Assembly (NCBI GenBank): GCA_949752745.1
Contig: OX457031.1
Coordinates: forward strand, 39,839,502 to 39,903,501
Length of the DNA: 64,000 nucleotides
Direction: 5' to 3'
Source of the DNA: Protula sp. h YS-2021
Lineage: Eukaryota > Annelida > Polychaeta > Sabellida > Serpulidae
In this document: in pieces, positions 1-13,133 of the stretch
Layout of the letters: the number at the start of each line of letters is the position of its first letter
Position numbering within the stretch: position 1 is the stretch's first letter
Notes under the pieces: generated by a model
Seen by the model: only the letters and a program-made list of their open reading frames with translations
What the model was told of the DNA's origin: nothing
The model's database searches: none
Program-made: the position numbers and the translations under genes

Positions 1-1052
1 CATTTCATTTTGTAGTTAAGCCCTAGAGAAACTGAAAAATGTCATTAAATGGGGGTCTTTCGTTTGGATTTTCTGCTACACGAGTACAAGGCCCAGACCG
101 TAGAATTGGACAGATGGTAGAATGGGACATTTGACGCAGATAGGCTTACACCTACTTTACTCATTCTACCAATGGATATCCTTAGAACCACATACTTGAG
201 AAAGTGTATCTCATAATATTGTAACATAAAGTTAAAAGTATCATTTGTTGTTCAAGAGAAAAGTAATAAGATTAGCCAGATTGATCAGCTGTTTTTTTTG
301 TTGTTGGTGTCGCCATCGTGGTTCTGCGACATCATTTGTATCACTGTTGGTAATAGATTCACGTGCAGACCGTCGCCATCTTTGTTCTGCGACATCGTTT
401 GTAAGGCTGTTGGTGATTGGTTAACGTTCAGGCCGACATTTTGTTTCCCAAACTTGTGTATTGCTTACCATATTTTTATTATTATTTATTTTATTTTATT
501 TGCGGACTCTCAAAAAACATGAATAATGAGTTCCATAGAAAAAAGAGAAAAATATGATACGTGAAACACAATTTGTACTTTTGTGTATTTTATTTTGCGT
601 ACATTGGGGAGCTGCTGTGTCTTGTATCAGTAATATTTGGTTTGACCACCTCTGTCGGTGGTATATATTTGTTCTGTGTAATGTGAGGGATATCTCCCTA
701 AAATCATTAAAACCCATAATTTTGTCCCAATTACTGTCTGTTCTTGTAAATAAAACAACAGGGGTACCCTCGGAATTTCGCAAAACCGACTCAGCCTTGC
801 AAAATTTTAACAAGTTTTTAAATAATATTTTCTACATTTTTAAATAACCTAGAGCAACCCTTTTTAGTCAGTTATAAAAGTAATATCTTAGCTACTAAAA
901 ACTTATTATTTTGCCAATCAATGCACCCATCTGTTACTAATGACTTCTCAACGTAGGGCACTCATTTTGCGTAAACACTTCCTACTGTCGGTCTACAAAT
1001 GCGGAAGTAACTGTGGTCTGATATCTCCTACTAGGACGGCAAGGACCATAAG
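1..1052. other. Non-genic flank with a 63-bp direct duplication
   Basis: I see no supportable gene here. Two imperfect copies of a roughly 63-bp unit lie at about 309-436; each begins near GTCGCCATC and contains TTCTGCGACATC. The open frames are short, lack recognisable domains and show no exon-like boundaries. Confidence 0.5.
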
Positions 1053-1064
1053 CAGTGTGTCAAG
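1053..1064 (+). repeat. Left terminal inverted repeat of the hAT-like element
   Basis: CAGTGTGTCAAG, the exact reverse complement of 4914-4925. It is preceded directly by the target duplication CATAAG (1047-1052). Confidence 0.85.
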
Positions 1065-1591
1065 TATCCTATTTTTTCCTATATTTTCCTATTTTTTTTT
1101 TAATTCCTATTTTTTCCTATTTTTGAAGAAAATTCCTATTTTTTCCTATTTTTTTAAAATACGTTTGTTAATTATTTTGTGTTTTATTTCTGTCTTATAT
1201 TTTTCAGCCTTTCTCTTGTTAAAAACAGCGTAGAGGTTTCTTCTGGTTGCCGTCCCAGTGAGGCGCATCTGATGGACACCCATGGTGCTTCTTTTAGACA
1301 ACCCAGTTGGTTTTCTACGAAAGTTGTAGCACCACTGTTTAAATGTTTCCGAGTCACAGATACCCAATCTATTTTTTTATCTAAGGCAAGTTCCGATTAA
1401 ACTGTAATATTAAAGGGAAATGGGCAGTAACTACACACTGTAAGAAAACGTTGAAATACTACTTGGCTAGTAACTGAAAAGATAAACAGGTTATTACCCA
1501 TATCAAAAGTAAATAATTGATTATTACTCTTCACTCGGCTGGTCACAATGTACCTGGACATTCTTGTTGAAGATTCAAAGTTAAAAAAAAG

Positions 1592-2974
1592 ATGGACATA
1601 CACATTCGATATTGGTCCGAAAGCAGTAGCGAAGTAGAGAGAAAGTTTTACACGTCGTTCATGTTTGGTCATGCCGAAGGGGCAAAAGTTGCTGATACCA
1701 TTATTGAGCGATTGGAAAGTGACGGTATTCATTTGAATAGGCTTAGTTCTCTTGCAAGTGACGGGCCCAACGTAAATAAAACTATTTTTACGGCTATAGA
1801 CACATATTTGAAGCAATCTGGATTCTCCGGTCTGGTTAACATCGGCTCGTGCAATCTTCACGTCATTCACAACAGTTTTTCGAAAGGTCTCGACATTTAC
1901 AGCTTATCTATCGACGAACTGGCTGTTGACATTAATAGCTTTTTCAAACATTCAGCTGCCAGAAGAGAAGATTTTTCTTTTTATCAACTACAGGAAAATG
2001 TCGAAGAGCATGTTTTTATTAGGCATGTACCGTCGAGATGGGTGACACTTGGAGTTGTTGTAGACAGACTTGTTGAACAGTGGAACCCTCTTTGCAAATA
2101 CTTTGCAGACTTGGCTAAAAGAGACTCCAGGAGTACACCTAAAAGTGCTTCGTTTTCACGAATTTCCTCGAAGTTACAGCAGAAAGGAACCCTTACTGAA
2201 CTTCATTTTCTGAAAGCGGTTATACCCTGCTTTCAGCACTTCTTGAAAGTGTTCCAAACTGAAGCCCCTCTTGTTCATATATTGTACACTGAAATGAAGG
2301 ACTTAGTAGTGAAGTTGATGTCGCGTTTTTTGAAGAAGTCGCTATATGAAAACAAGACTGGTGAAGAACTTAAAATGATTGATGTTTCAAGCCATGAACA
2401 CCAGCTGCCAGACGAGGACTTGGTTATTGGCGAAAGCACGTTAGTCGTACTGAGGAATCTAGAAGTTGGCGACAAGAAGCGTTTCCTTCTCAGTGCGCGT
2501 AAATTTTACAGAACAGTTGTGAAATATCTGCTTGACCGGCTCCCGTTTAATAACCAACTTCTTAAAGATTTGGCTTGTCTGCATCCCTCTCGGAAGAAAG
2601 ATGCTGAATGTTTGTCAATCCAAAACGTTGCACGTAAACTTCCATCAGTCAGTACCGATGATGTGACAGTCATTACAGACGAATGGCGTCTATATCAACT
2701 AGACGATATCGAAGAGGACCCTGAGTGCAAAGAACACCGAATCGATCATTACTGGAGAGCCGTTTTGCAGAGAAAACTACCATCTGGAGAGCTGAAATAC
2801 GAGAATCTGCAGAAAGTCGTTAAAGCAGCTCTTGTGCTTCCGCATGGAAACGCCGATTGTGAAAGAGGTCTTTCCAAAAACAAAAAGATGCTTGGAACGG
2901 ACAGAGTAAACCTTTCTGTGAAATCAATTATAGGGAATAGGCTGGCAAAAGATGCCATCAATTTACACACGTAA
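1592..2974 (+). pseudogene. hAT-like transposase, main part (5' end lost)
   Basis: A 460-codon frame inside the 1053-4925 element. It resembles the transposase-derived proteins common in marine invertebrates. The N-terminal part carries the ASDGPNVNK motif (about residue 53) typical of the RNase H-like core of these proteins. The C-terminal part (about residues 395-455) has LPHGNADCERGLSKNK, the recognisable hAT-type dimerisation region. In frame, coding similarity seems to continue a few codons upstream of the ATG until a TGA at 1568, so the true N-terminus, and any zinc finger there, is missing or out of frame. The frame stops at 2972-2974, and the C-terminal tail continues in another frame at 3001. 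I read it as a dead transposase and not a host gene. Confidence 0.75.
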
Positions 2975-3000
2975 CCGGAGAAAGTTCCATCACTTCAGAC

Positions 3001-3456
3001 ATGTTGCAACATGTCAGATACTCACATCAAAGGTATCAACAGCGGCTGGAAGAAGAAAAGCAGGAGGAAGAAGCACGAAAAGATGAAGCCAAACGCCAGC
3101 TTGAAGAACAGGAGCGAAAAGAACGAACCGCGAAACAGGCCAGTAATGAAAGAGATGCGTTAAATGAAAAGGGGAAACAGCTGGAGAAAGACGAGTTAGT
3201 TATGAAAAAAGACTTAGCAGTAGCGGAAGAATTGCTTCGAGAGGGAAATGAAAAACTGGCCCGTGCACTTAAAAACAAGGATATACGAAGAGCGTCTGTA
3301 GCACAGTCCATAATCGAAACTGCCCAGACTAAAATAACGACATGTACAAAAAAACTCGCTAGTGTGAGGAGTGAACAAAAAACTGTAGAGCAGAAGAAAC
3401 GAAAGAACGTTGAGAAGTTATGCAAATTCGAAACCCACAAAAAGGTGAAGAAGTAA
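3001..3456 (+). pseudogene. Coiled-coil C-terminal tail of the transposase, frameshifted
   Basis: A 151-codon frame rich in Glu, Lys, Arg and Gln with heptad-like spacing, so a long coiled coil is expected. It starts 26 bases after the transposase stop, in another frame. That frame is already open before the stop, so a single-base shift near 2970 would join the two into one protein. Related transposon proteins carry this kind of charged tail directly after the dimerisation region. I therefore treat it as the broken end of the same gene. Confidence 0.65.
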
Positions 3457-4913
3457 TGTGTAAAATTTGTTGCTGAAAAAAGACGTATGAGTCTGTTTGA
3501 AATACGTAAAGTGCAAAATGTGTCCCTGATTAGTGCCACCAGTTCATCAAAAGTCTCATGCACCGTTGGATAAATATTTGTACATATTTTAGTACATCAG
3601 TTTCGCGTTTCACATGATAAACATAGCATTATTCTACGTCCAAATACTCTTCTTTCAGCTGACCATAGCATCTTTTGTGATTAAGAATGTCAAGCATAGC
3701 ATGTTGCGTCAAATCATAGCATGTAACGATTACAGTATTATTTACAATTTAATTTGTGAGTATTCTAAGAAAGAGTTCCACGTTTTTGTATATAGGCGAG
3801 GGAATTCTTAGCTTTCTGAGTTTCGTACTATTCAGTTAAAACTGTGTTTTCTTTTTTGGCAGTTTTTTAATTTGATAATGGTATCGTTTATTATCATAAC
3901 AACATACTGTAATAAAGAACGTGAGCATGCATTGTAGTATTTACACTTACTAATTTCTTTACAATGTATTCCAGCATGTATACTTAAGTTTCTTTACCTT
4001 GCGTTTTACTTGATATTGTACATAATGATACAAGGTGACTACGACTGGTGTAGTTCAGTTGTAGTTTGTTAAGTGTTTTTCCAGGTTCTGAAGTGTTGTG
4101 TAAGTATCGTTTGTAAATATAATTTTTCTTTCATAATTGTTTTCAATTGTTTTTATTTGAACAGCAAACTGCTATTAATTCGTTTAAGTGTAGTTCAGGT
4201 ACACGGTCTACTCCAAGTTTTTGAAGTAATGTGATTTTTGTTTATGCGTTTGAGTGATTTCTTTGTGTATTGATTGTTATTTGCATTTTGATATACTCAT
4301 AGGAGGTGTTTCTTTTTGTAATATTGGGTTAGTTTTTACTTGTGGAAGAATACTTCTTATATTTTGTTCTTTGTAAAATTGTGTGTTGTACATACTGTGA
4401 ATAGTTGTTGCAGGCATGATGCTTAAGAAGAAATCCAGTTATTTTCTATATATTTCATTAAATAAATTAAATTCGAGCACTAGTAATTCAAAAATTGTTA
4501 CGTACTGCTTTCAATGTGTAGTTTTTATAACAATGGAACATACTTTGTCATTGATTGATTGTATTTTTTCCATCATAATATGCCCATGACTAAACTGCCA
4601 TCAGTTAAAAAAATTGACGTACAGTTTCACAAAGTATGCTTGCAACAACTATAGCACAAGAGGGAGAAAAATTTAAAAAAAAAAACAAAAAAACAAAAAA
4701 ACGATTTCTAATTCTCTTAATATCTTGTGTTAGAATTTGAAATTGGTGAGGAAAGGTTGGCTGTAGGGGAGGAGGCCAACGTATATAGCACTATAGTTAT
4801 TGAAATGAAATTGGATTGTAATGATTTTTTTTAATTCCTGTTTTTTTCCTATTTTTTTGCCGAGCCATTCCTATTTTTTTATCCAATTCCTATTATTTTT
4901 TGCTTTAAAATCG

Positions 4914-4925
4914 CTTGACACACTG
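4914..4925 (-). repeat. Right terminal inverted repeat of the hAT-like element
   Basis: CTTGACACACTG, complementary to the left end. It is followed directly by the second copy of CATAAG (4926-4931). Confidence 0.85.
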
Positions 4926-4931
4926 CATAAG

Positions 4932-5995
4932 CCAAATCACACTTTTGGGTGTTTCGAATAAAATGCGGAAGAACTTTGAATTTCAGTTGCGAGCGAACCG
5001 GGTAAGAAATGGTGGAAAAATCAGAAGAAATGTCGCAAAAAAGCTCATACTTGGACCATAAAAGAAATTGAAACTACTTGTTAAAACTTTTAATAAATTT
5101 CTGAAATAGCATGCAGGTTGTTAAAAACTCGATTGCTGTTTGGTGAAATTTGACATTTAGGCGAAATCTCTCTTATTTCTTTAATTTTTTACCAGTCCCA
5201 GTGGACCCTTTCATCGATTATTCAATTATTTTAATGTTTTCTTTTAGTAATTGGGTTAAACTCAATGTTATAATATTATAGTTTCCAGTAGTAAATCATC
5301 ATATTTCTATTTTAATTATATATTGTATGTTATTGTAGCGCTTAGTGCAATGCTAAATAAGCGCATTATAAAAAACAGTCAATAATAAGAAAGGGCAGGT
5401 CAGAAAGGCTCACAGTTCCTGTAATAGAAATGACAACTTTCGTGACTACGGATCTTTGGGCGCACGTTCCAAGACACCGAGGTGCTGACTAGCGGGCTTT
5501 TTCTTCAAAAGCACACTGAGAAGTATCCTGACGCATTATTTTTGACCTCGGCCAAACTGTTAAGTTTGAGTAAAGAGTAGTTTTGCAACTGTAGATTCAG
5601 TGTTTTTGTGGGCGATAATGGGCGATCTATGTCCTGACCTAAAGAAAACATCTATTTTTCTCAGTACAACATTGTTATTTGACCGTAACAATTGTGCGCC
5701 ATAATTTATAATTGGACCATTTATGTGATGCACCCATTTTAAAATAACGCCATCTACAGAAAATGCATGTATACCCTTTTTTTGCGAAACAGGCACAATT
5801 TTTAATGGACTGTGTATCTTCCATTTCTTCATTAAAGTGCTGAAAAGTTAGCTTCCACAGTCAGCTGTCAAATGTTTATTTAAATTCCGGATTCAATTGT
5901 TCAATTGTCAGGTGATTCAAGTCAAGTGACAAAATGTAAATAAAGGGTTTATTGATTATCTGTAAAGTACATGCTCACATAATTATGTCTCCCCG
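4932..5995. other. Intergenic, no gene seen
   Basis: AT-rich DNA between the hAT-like element and a tandem repeat region. The only long frame (5560-5832, minus) has no recognisable domain and no exon signals. Confidence 0.5.
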
Positions 5996-5999
5996 ACCG

Positions 6000-7070
6000 A
6001 TCGGAGACATATAGTGTTTGTACAATCTGTGTATGTGCGTGTGTGTGCCAGTCTGTTGTGAACAAATGTGTGCAAGAAATCTCGAAAACGAAAAGCCCGA
6101 TCGACTTCAAACTCGACCTGTTCATTCCTTTGGTAAGTCGGACTGTTCTGTCAATTTTTGACGCACGTTACATAATAATGGAAGACGTATGGCGTCATTA
6201 CGTAAAAATCTCGTGTGCGAAATTTCTCAGCCGCTTAACATCGGAGAAAGTTCAAACTTAGTGAGATTGTTGCTTGGTAGGTCCGAAAGCGGTTATCACA
6301 TTTTGTCGCGAGTATAACTAGTGAGTGCGGCTTATGACGTCATCACGTAAAATATGTATATATTTTGAACACGATCTTGTGTGCAAGATATCTCGAGAAC
6401 GAAATGTCGGATCGAGTTCAAACTTGATCTGTTCATTCCTTGGGTAAGTCGGACGGTTGTATCAACTTTTGACGCACGTTACATTATAATGAAGAAGTAT
6501 GACGTCACTGCGTAAAAATCTTGTGTGCGAATTTTCTCTGCCACTGAGCATCGGAGAAAATTGGTGGGATTTTTTGCTTGGTAGGTCCGAAAGCGGCTGT
6601 CAGATTTTGTCGTAAAACTCGTATATGCGAAACTTTTCTGCCGCTAAACATGGGAGAAAGTCCAAACTTGGTGGGATTGTTGCTTGGTAGGTCCGAAAGA
6701 TTCTGTCAAATTTTATCGTGAGTACAAGGAATGGATGCGGCGTATGACGTCATCACGTAAAATATGCACATAATTTGGATAAGATCTGGTGTACAAAATA
6801 TCTTAATAACGGAAAGTCGTATGGACTTCAAGTTTTGTATGAGTGTTCCTTGGGTCAGTCGGACGGTTTATCAACTTTTGAAGGGTGTAGAACTTAAGAA
6901 AGGCATCATTACGTTGAAATCTTATATGTGTACATTTCTCAGCCGCTGAACATCGGATAAAGTTGAAACTTGGTGGGAATGTTGCTTGGTCCGAAAGATT
7001 CTGTCAAATGCACCCGGACGTCATTGGGTAAAAATGTCTCGATAGCGGAAAATCGGATCGACTTTCCACT
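6000..7070 (+). repeat. Degenerate tandem repeat, about 310-410 bp units
   Basis: About three diverged units begin near 6064, 6378 and 6789, with a partial unit near 7044. Shared landmarks are AAATCTCGA-like starts, TTCATTCCTTGGGTAAGTCG, TTTTGACGCACGTTACAT, GACGTCATCACGTAAAA, CATCGGAGAAAG and GGTAGGTCCGAAAG. The second unit holds an extra internal duplication of the CATCGGAGAAAG...GGTCCGAAAG segment. Short open frames in it are by-products of the repeat. Confidence 0.75.
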
Positions 7071-7594
7071 CCACCCCCTTACCCCCGCTTCCCCTTTTCC
7101 CTGCTGTTTTGTTAATAAAGGATAGTTATTAACTAAACTTGGGATTTCAGCGTTTTACAGATATTGGCTATTAGCACCTACAGCTTTTAGCGTGTTTTCA
7201 TTTGGCTACCAAGCTGTTCCATATATGGGAGTAATTACGTAACGGCTCGCAATGTTTGCGCATTACTTGGAACTAGCTTTCACTTTAAAATTGGTCATCT
7301 ACTACATTGTGTTAAGACAAGCAGCGCACTATTTTGACACCAAAATGCCTTTCTCCAGTGTCTCACCGAGTTGGGTCTTATTGGCACAGTTATGAAGAAT
7401 GTCTTTCTAGTGCTTTTTGACGGAATGTGCGAAGACCAGGTATGCGTTATGGCTATAACTACACTTAGTGTACAAACCCTTACAGTACTGTTGGTTAAAA
7501 TGGTTAGGGTTGTCTTTAGAGTCGTACATGAATTAGATAGCTGGTGGGGGGAGGGGGGTTGGTTAGGGGTGGCAAAAAAGCTGTTTCCGTAAAC

Positions 7595-7875
7595 CTATTT
7601 GTAACTGCCACATTCAAGATCGGGATAAAAAGATGTGAAGTAAAACCTGTTTGTAGTGACCAACTTCCAGTTTCGGATAACATGACACGGTAAAACCTGC
7701 GTTCTTGACCACATTTCAGACTCGCGTAAACGAAGTAAATCAACTGTACTGTAATGACCAACTTCAATACCTGAATAAAAATGACGTTCAGTAAAACCTG
7801 TTTTAGCGACCACCATCTGGGACCGGACAAAAAGACGTACAGTAAAACCTGTTTAGTGACCACCTCGTAGACCAA
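7595..7875. repeat. Minisatellite of about 60 bp, five or six diverged copies
   Basis: Units share GTAAAACCTGTTT, GTGACCA and GGATAAAAAGACGT. Copies are most regular at 7625-7690 and 7795-7870. The minus-strand frames across it are repeat-derived and not genes. Confidence 0.7.
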
Positions 7876-8559
7876 GAAAAAACACCCGAGCCTAAACTTG
7901 TATAAAAAAGAGGACTGAAATACCCAAAAAATCAAGTTACATACCCCACCCCGCTTCAAAAATTGGATAAAAGTGATACACAACCTGACTACTGAACACA
8001 TGAGATTAATTTATATAAGGTAAATTTTCTTATTATTCTGAAAATAGCACACACTTCTGCATACTCTACAATGTCTCTACTACACAGTTGCTGCCAAAAA
8101 TTGGCAACTGATTCTCTGTTTTTAAGGGATTTTTGCCACTGGATCCATAATGAGCGCATTGCTGGCCTTCACTTTATCTAACTGGATATGCCAGAAATTT
8201 GCTGTGTTCTGTGTGACCAATATTTGGCTCGACCTCTTTGTAAGTGGTGTGTATTTGTTCCGAGTAATTCAAGGCACGAGGACGAGCAGCAACAATATCT
8301 TGAAGACTGGTTCAGCTGCACTCCTAAATTGTTGGTAATGCCACAGAGCAAACCCCACGGCGTGGGTGAAATGTCGATTTTGGCGTCTTTGAAGAAAATC
8401 TACAAGTTTACGAGGGACAGAAGATAAAATTGCTTATATTGGATCATAATTGGCGACAGCAACATCCATAAAGTAAATGGAGAGATGCTTAAAGAGTAGA
8501 ATACAGGAGCCACAGGTGCGTGGATTTCCATCCGCAATACAGATACATGCTGTATCTTG

Positions 8560-9850
8560 CTGTAACACAAAAACTGCTTGACTGATCACCACCAAAGCTG
8601 GACACGGGTTAACCATTACGAAAACACACTCGAGGTTAGTTTTGGGATCGAACAGTAAATTCGAAATAACCGGCAGCCGCCATCTTGAATCCCGCCTCCC
8701 CCCCTCCCCCCACAATTTTTAGAAAACACGACAACTCCGAAACAACTTTAAGGATCACCATCAAATTTTAGACATGAGTTGACTATCTGAAAATCACGCT
8801 CTGGGCTGGTTTTCAGTTGGATTTGTGTCCACAACTTGTTTTTAATACGATAGAACGAAAACTACTGGACCGATCATCGCCAAATTTTAGACACAGCGTA
8901 ACCATTACAGTGGCTCGGGATTGATCGATCAGTAAATTCAAAATGGCTGCCGATCGCCATATTGGATTTTCTCCACAATTTCCTGAAAATACGCCAACTG
9001 GTAAACAGCTTTACTAATGTTTAATTATCCCAAACCCGCACTACCGTGAGCCAGGGATATTTATATGCCCCTGGTCACTTTGTTAACTTTCCTTGGTCGC
9101 ACAGCTTTGAAACTTCACACAGTGAAAGAATATATATTGTACATTTGCAGCGTCTTGGTTTCAGTTTGAGATCAAGGAAAAATTGCCCGAATTATGGTCT
9201 TCTAAACTTATGTAATTTTTTTCTTCTTATCAGTCCTCGTGTGGTATATTTGTGTTTCCCCCATTCCCCATATTGTAAATTTCCAACGTAGTTTTCTTTT
9301 CATCTCCACACGATTTCACTTGACGCAGATAGTCAACGTGCAAACTAACTGCTCGACGGGGAATATAAAATCCACGATTGTTAACTTTCCTAAGTATCGT
9401 ACATTGGAAGCCTCACACGGTAAAAGAATTGTTATTGTAGATTTCCAATGGCTTCCTTTCGGTTTGAGCGACCAATAATGTCCAAAATTACAGCTCTATG
9501 AACTTAGGCGAATTGTTATATTTATAATCTTTGTATATCACTGAAAACAGTATTGCTCGGCGGGGGATATGAAATCCACGATTGTCTTGTTTCAAATTTC
9601 AAACATGGGTTGACCGTTTGAAAATTCCGCCTGGGACTGATTTTTGGTTGAAAGCAAAATCCAAATTGGTGTCAGTCGCCACCTTAGATTTTTATCCGCA
9701 AAGTGTTGTTAACAGGATAAAACAAAAACTACTAGACCCATCATCACCGAATTTTAGATACGGCAAAATAACAAATCAAAGCCAGAATGCCGTTATAGCA
9801 CTTGTTACATTCAGTTTGATATGCCAAGTTTCGTGGAAAAACCCCATGCG
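8560..9850. repeat. Scattered degenerate repeat family, roughly 120-170 bp spacing
   Basis: Diverged copies of a unit with AAAACTACTGGACCGATCA, CCAAATTTTAGACA and AAATGGCTGCC-like segments appear near 8566, 8750, 8870 and 9735. A second pair of related segments (around 9070-9290 and 9370-9500) shares TTAACTTTCCT, ACATTGGAAGCC-like and TTCGGTTTGAG-like stretches. No gene is supported across it. Confidence 0.55.
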
Positions 9851-10240
9851 ATTTTCGCTATAGCGTGCCACAAACATGTGGCCCGGTAATAATAGTTATT
9901 ATCGAGCCTGCAACTCCACTGTTGTATCCTTAAACATTTCTTTGCTTTGTAATATTTTTAAATGGTTCTGATCCATCTGGATTTTGATCCGTTTTGATGA
10001 CCCCATAGCCCTTTCTGACAAGTGCGCCATTTTGATTTCTTCCGCCATACTTGTATCGGCAGTTAAGTGGTGCATTTTTCGTCAGCGTACTCTGTAGCGT
10101 CTTTTCTACACCGTCAGTGCCAAAAATTTAGAATGGACTTGTTTGAAAAATATTTTTACTGCAGGGTCCTGGATGAAACGCGTGCAGGTCTTTTCTGTGT
10201 GTTACTGGAACGCTATAACTTTGTGTTTTGTCTTCAGAAA

Positions 10241-13093
10241 ATGGCGGACGCGTCATATGGAGGGCGGGCGGTTGGATTTGACGGTAAGATCTTTGATAAA
10301 CTGGTTTAAGTATTGCGCCATGTTTTTATTGCGAAAGAAGTTACAGATAGATTGTAATGTGTAATTTTAAGTCAGACATTTATCTACACTGAAGTCTTTT
10401 TCCGGGGCAGCATGTAGAGCTCTGCCAGAGGGTCTGCTCATTTGATAGCAGGACATGCTGGTTATCATGCCCTCTTCGTTGCGATTGGGAACTTGTGAAC
10501 TACATGTACTTAAAATGGTTCCTGCATTGCTTCCGGTCAAACGACAACAAAAAGGTGCAAGTGTCATGCGACGATGTCGTGCTTAACGTCGCTTAGCCTT
10601 TACACATTATTGCTCAAGCGCTAATGCTGCAGCGAGGACAGCACAATTTTGCATACACAAAAACCCGTTTTGACATTCTGATATAAGTAAAAATAGGATG
10701 TGGAATTTTTCTGTTTAATGGCCATTTTTAAGGTAGTGTCTAGCCCTGACAGTTGTGACAGAGCCAGAAAAAAAAAACAGTTGTCATGGAGAAAGCTCAT
10801 TTCGCCGATCTAGATTTTATGAGCTTTGTTTAAATTGGCTTTTCGAGAAAATTTTTAACATTCCAGTTTTTCTATTTTTATCTGGACTACTGCAGGATTT
10901 CAACAGGAAGACAGTTCGCTAAATTATGTTGTTAGTGATATATTCTGGATTTGATTCCATTTCTACCAAAAACTGAAGGGACGAAAATGTTTCATACGTA
11001 TTAGAAACCGGTCTTTTAACCACTCGCAACCTTCTAATCCTGCCTCCACGTAGTAGTTCTCTGTAGTAGTCCCGCTAACTGAGGAAGGGGCTAGCACAGT
11101 CCACCCAGGGTCTGGTTTTTATTTCAGGTTTCACAGCGTTGGAGGCACTCGAAGAGAATCTGAAGTATGAAGATGGTACTGGATTCAGTGGCTTTTCACG
11201 TGCCTCCAGTACAGGCTCTGTCCACATCAGTTCATCAGCAAGCTCGGCTCAAAATACAGGTGAGAGCGGTTCCAGAAATCCGTGCTGTAATAATAGCGTT
11301 TCTTGGAAATGTACAAGACTGTGTCTCGAAAGTTTTAGCTTATTATAAAAAATGTGCTTTGTATGCATAACGCTTACGGGGTGATGTGGCATGCAGTTGA
11401 GTATTCTGTCCTCAGAAATTATAATATTTTAACAGTCCAGGAGACTACATTTTAGTGGTGCAGAACAGGATACGTGGGTACTTTATAGGCTGAGACCAGA
11501 ATCGCTTGATGTTAAAACAGAGAAACTTCAAGCACAGATAGTTTCCTGGCTGTGAAACCACGAGTGACTACGTCACGAGTTTGTTTCTCGCCAGAAAACC
11601 ATCTGTGCGAGAAGTTTGTCAGTTTTAAACCTCAGTTCCACAGAAATATTAGATGTGTATATAAGAAGCACAATTTAGCAGGCTGCAATGATGAGCATCA
11701 CTGACCAGCGGAGGTCAAGAGCCCATGCATATTGATTATTTGATAAAAAAAATGTCAAAATGAGAAATCTCTTCTGCTGACGTAAAAGGACATCGCTGTA
11801 CAGACTTTTAGTTTTTTAAAATTAAAAATAAAAGAAAACTGATAATTGCCAAAACCTAGAGAAAACAAGTTCGAAGTCCCCATCTTGATGTCACGAGGAT
11901 AAAATACCGGAGTTTGTATATATTAAGGGGCAGCAACTGGATCATGTTGGAATTTCAGGATTTGCACCATATCTGAAAAAATCTGGGTAACTTTGGGATC
12001 TGGCATTAAAAATCTGGGTTCCGACAAATAGATTAATCTTTCACCAGAATTCCATCCTTAGCTTTTCCTTTGGAGACACCATTTAACAAAAGTGGCTAAG
12101 AATCTTTACCAGAATGCTAAAATAGAATGTTAGAACAGTCCTCAAGATGCTTTTAATGACGAATTTATTTTTATGGGATACAGTATTTTGAAATTCAGTG
12201 TAAGAAAAACCTAGCTATAGTTGACGCTTTTGGATAGTGGATAATTCTATATATCATGAACAGAGAAAAGCTGTGATGTTTGATGCTCGAATAAAAAGAG
12301 TCGGTTGCATAGCGATAAATGTTGATGCCCAGAAATAAATAAATAACTGCGCAAGTGTACAGAATTGCAAATAGCACACACATTTTCGTTTTTGGCATCA
12401 AAGGGTTTTTCGAGTTTGTGAACACCCAAAACGGGCATACAATCGAATGAACGGAAAGACTCTTCAGAGTCATTAAGATGTTGTTTATGCGAATTGACAA
12501 TGGACGTCATCAGAAGGGGTTTCATGTCTGAGAATTCTCATGCAAAGACAGTGGATGACGTCACAACCCTGGTTTAATGTTACTGATTTATCTTATCGAC
12601 ACTGGAAGCAAAACACAGCCGACATATTTCGACACTGCAGGCTAAAGTGTTTATTTTTTCACTGATGGAAGCAGCTGGACACTCTCTCTCCCTTCTTCAC
12701 ACACGAAATTATACTCCGAAGTGATTCAACTTGTGTCGTGCAATTGCCGAATATTTTCGGTAATACATTACTTGTGAGTACTCATGGGGAACATGATTTC
12801 ATTTTTTCTTTCATTCTTTGAATTTAAAGGGAAGTTTGATTTTTTTTGTTTTTGTTTTTGGAAAACGGCCCATTATTGCTGTGGAGTACCGCGTAAGTAC
12901 GAAAATTGCGTGTGGTGCTTGTATGGACAGATGACGAGGACTCGGACCACGGTCAGCAGGAAGGCGTCAGCTACAGGGAGCGGAGGCGGGAAGCTCACAC
13001 GGAGGCGGAACGGAAGCGCAGGGAAGCCATCAAGGTCAGCACTTGTGTCGCCACACTTCTCTGCCTGCATCTCTCTGGTTTTTGAAATCCTCT

Positions 13094-13133
<40 letters not shown>

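Larger units (their letters stand above)
1053..4925 (+). mobile_element. hAT-like DNA transposon, 3.9 kb, decayed transposase
   Basis: The element is bounded by perfect 12-bp terminal inverted repeats, CAGTGTGTCAAG at 1053-1064 and its complement at 4914-4925. CATAAG is duplicated directly outside both ends (1047-1052 and 4926-4931). The CAGTG start and a C-terminal dimerisation-like region in the encoded protein point to the hAT superfamily, although the duplication is 6 bp rather than the classical 8. Both ends carry clusters of the motif TTCCTATTTTT (1067-1160 and 4830-4902) in the same orientation, not inverted. About 1.4 kb of AT-rich, apparently non-coding DNA separates the coding part from the right end. 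The internal frameshift implies that this copy cannot make its own full transposase. Confidence 0.85.

Noticed and set aside
1146..1400. Opposing frames at the 5' part of the hAT-like element
   Set aside because: Neither shows a transposase or zinc-finger signature. The two overlap on opposite strands, so at most one could be real.
8150..8427. Overlapping frames with several Cys (CCVLCDQYLARPLCKWC)
   Set aside because: They could be a zinc-binding exon, but I found no splice context, no family and no supporting neighbour.
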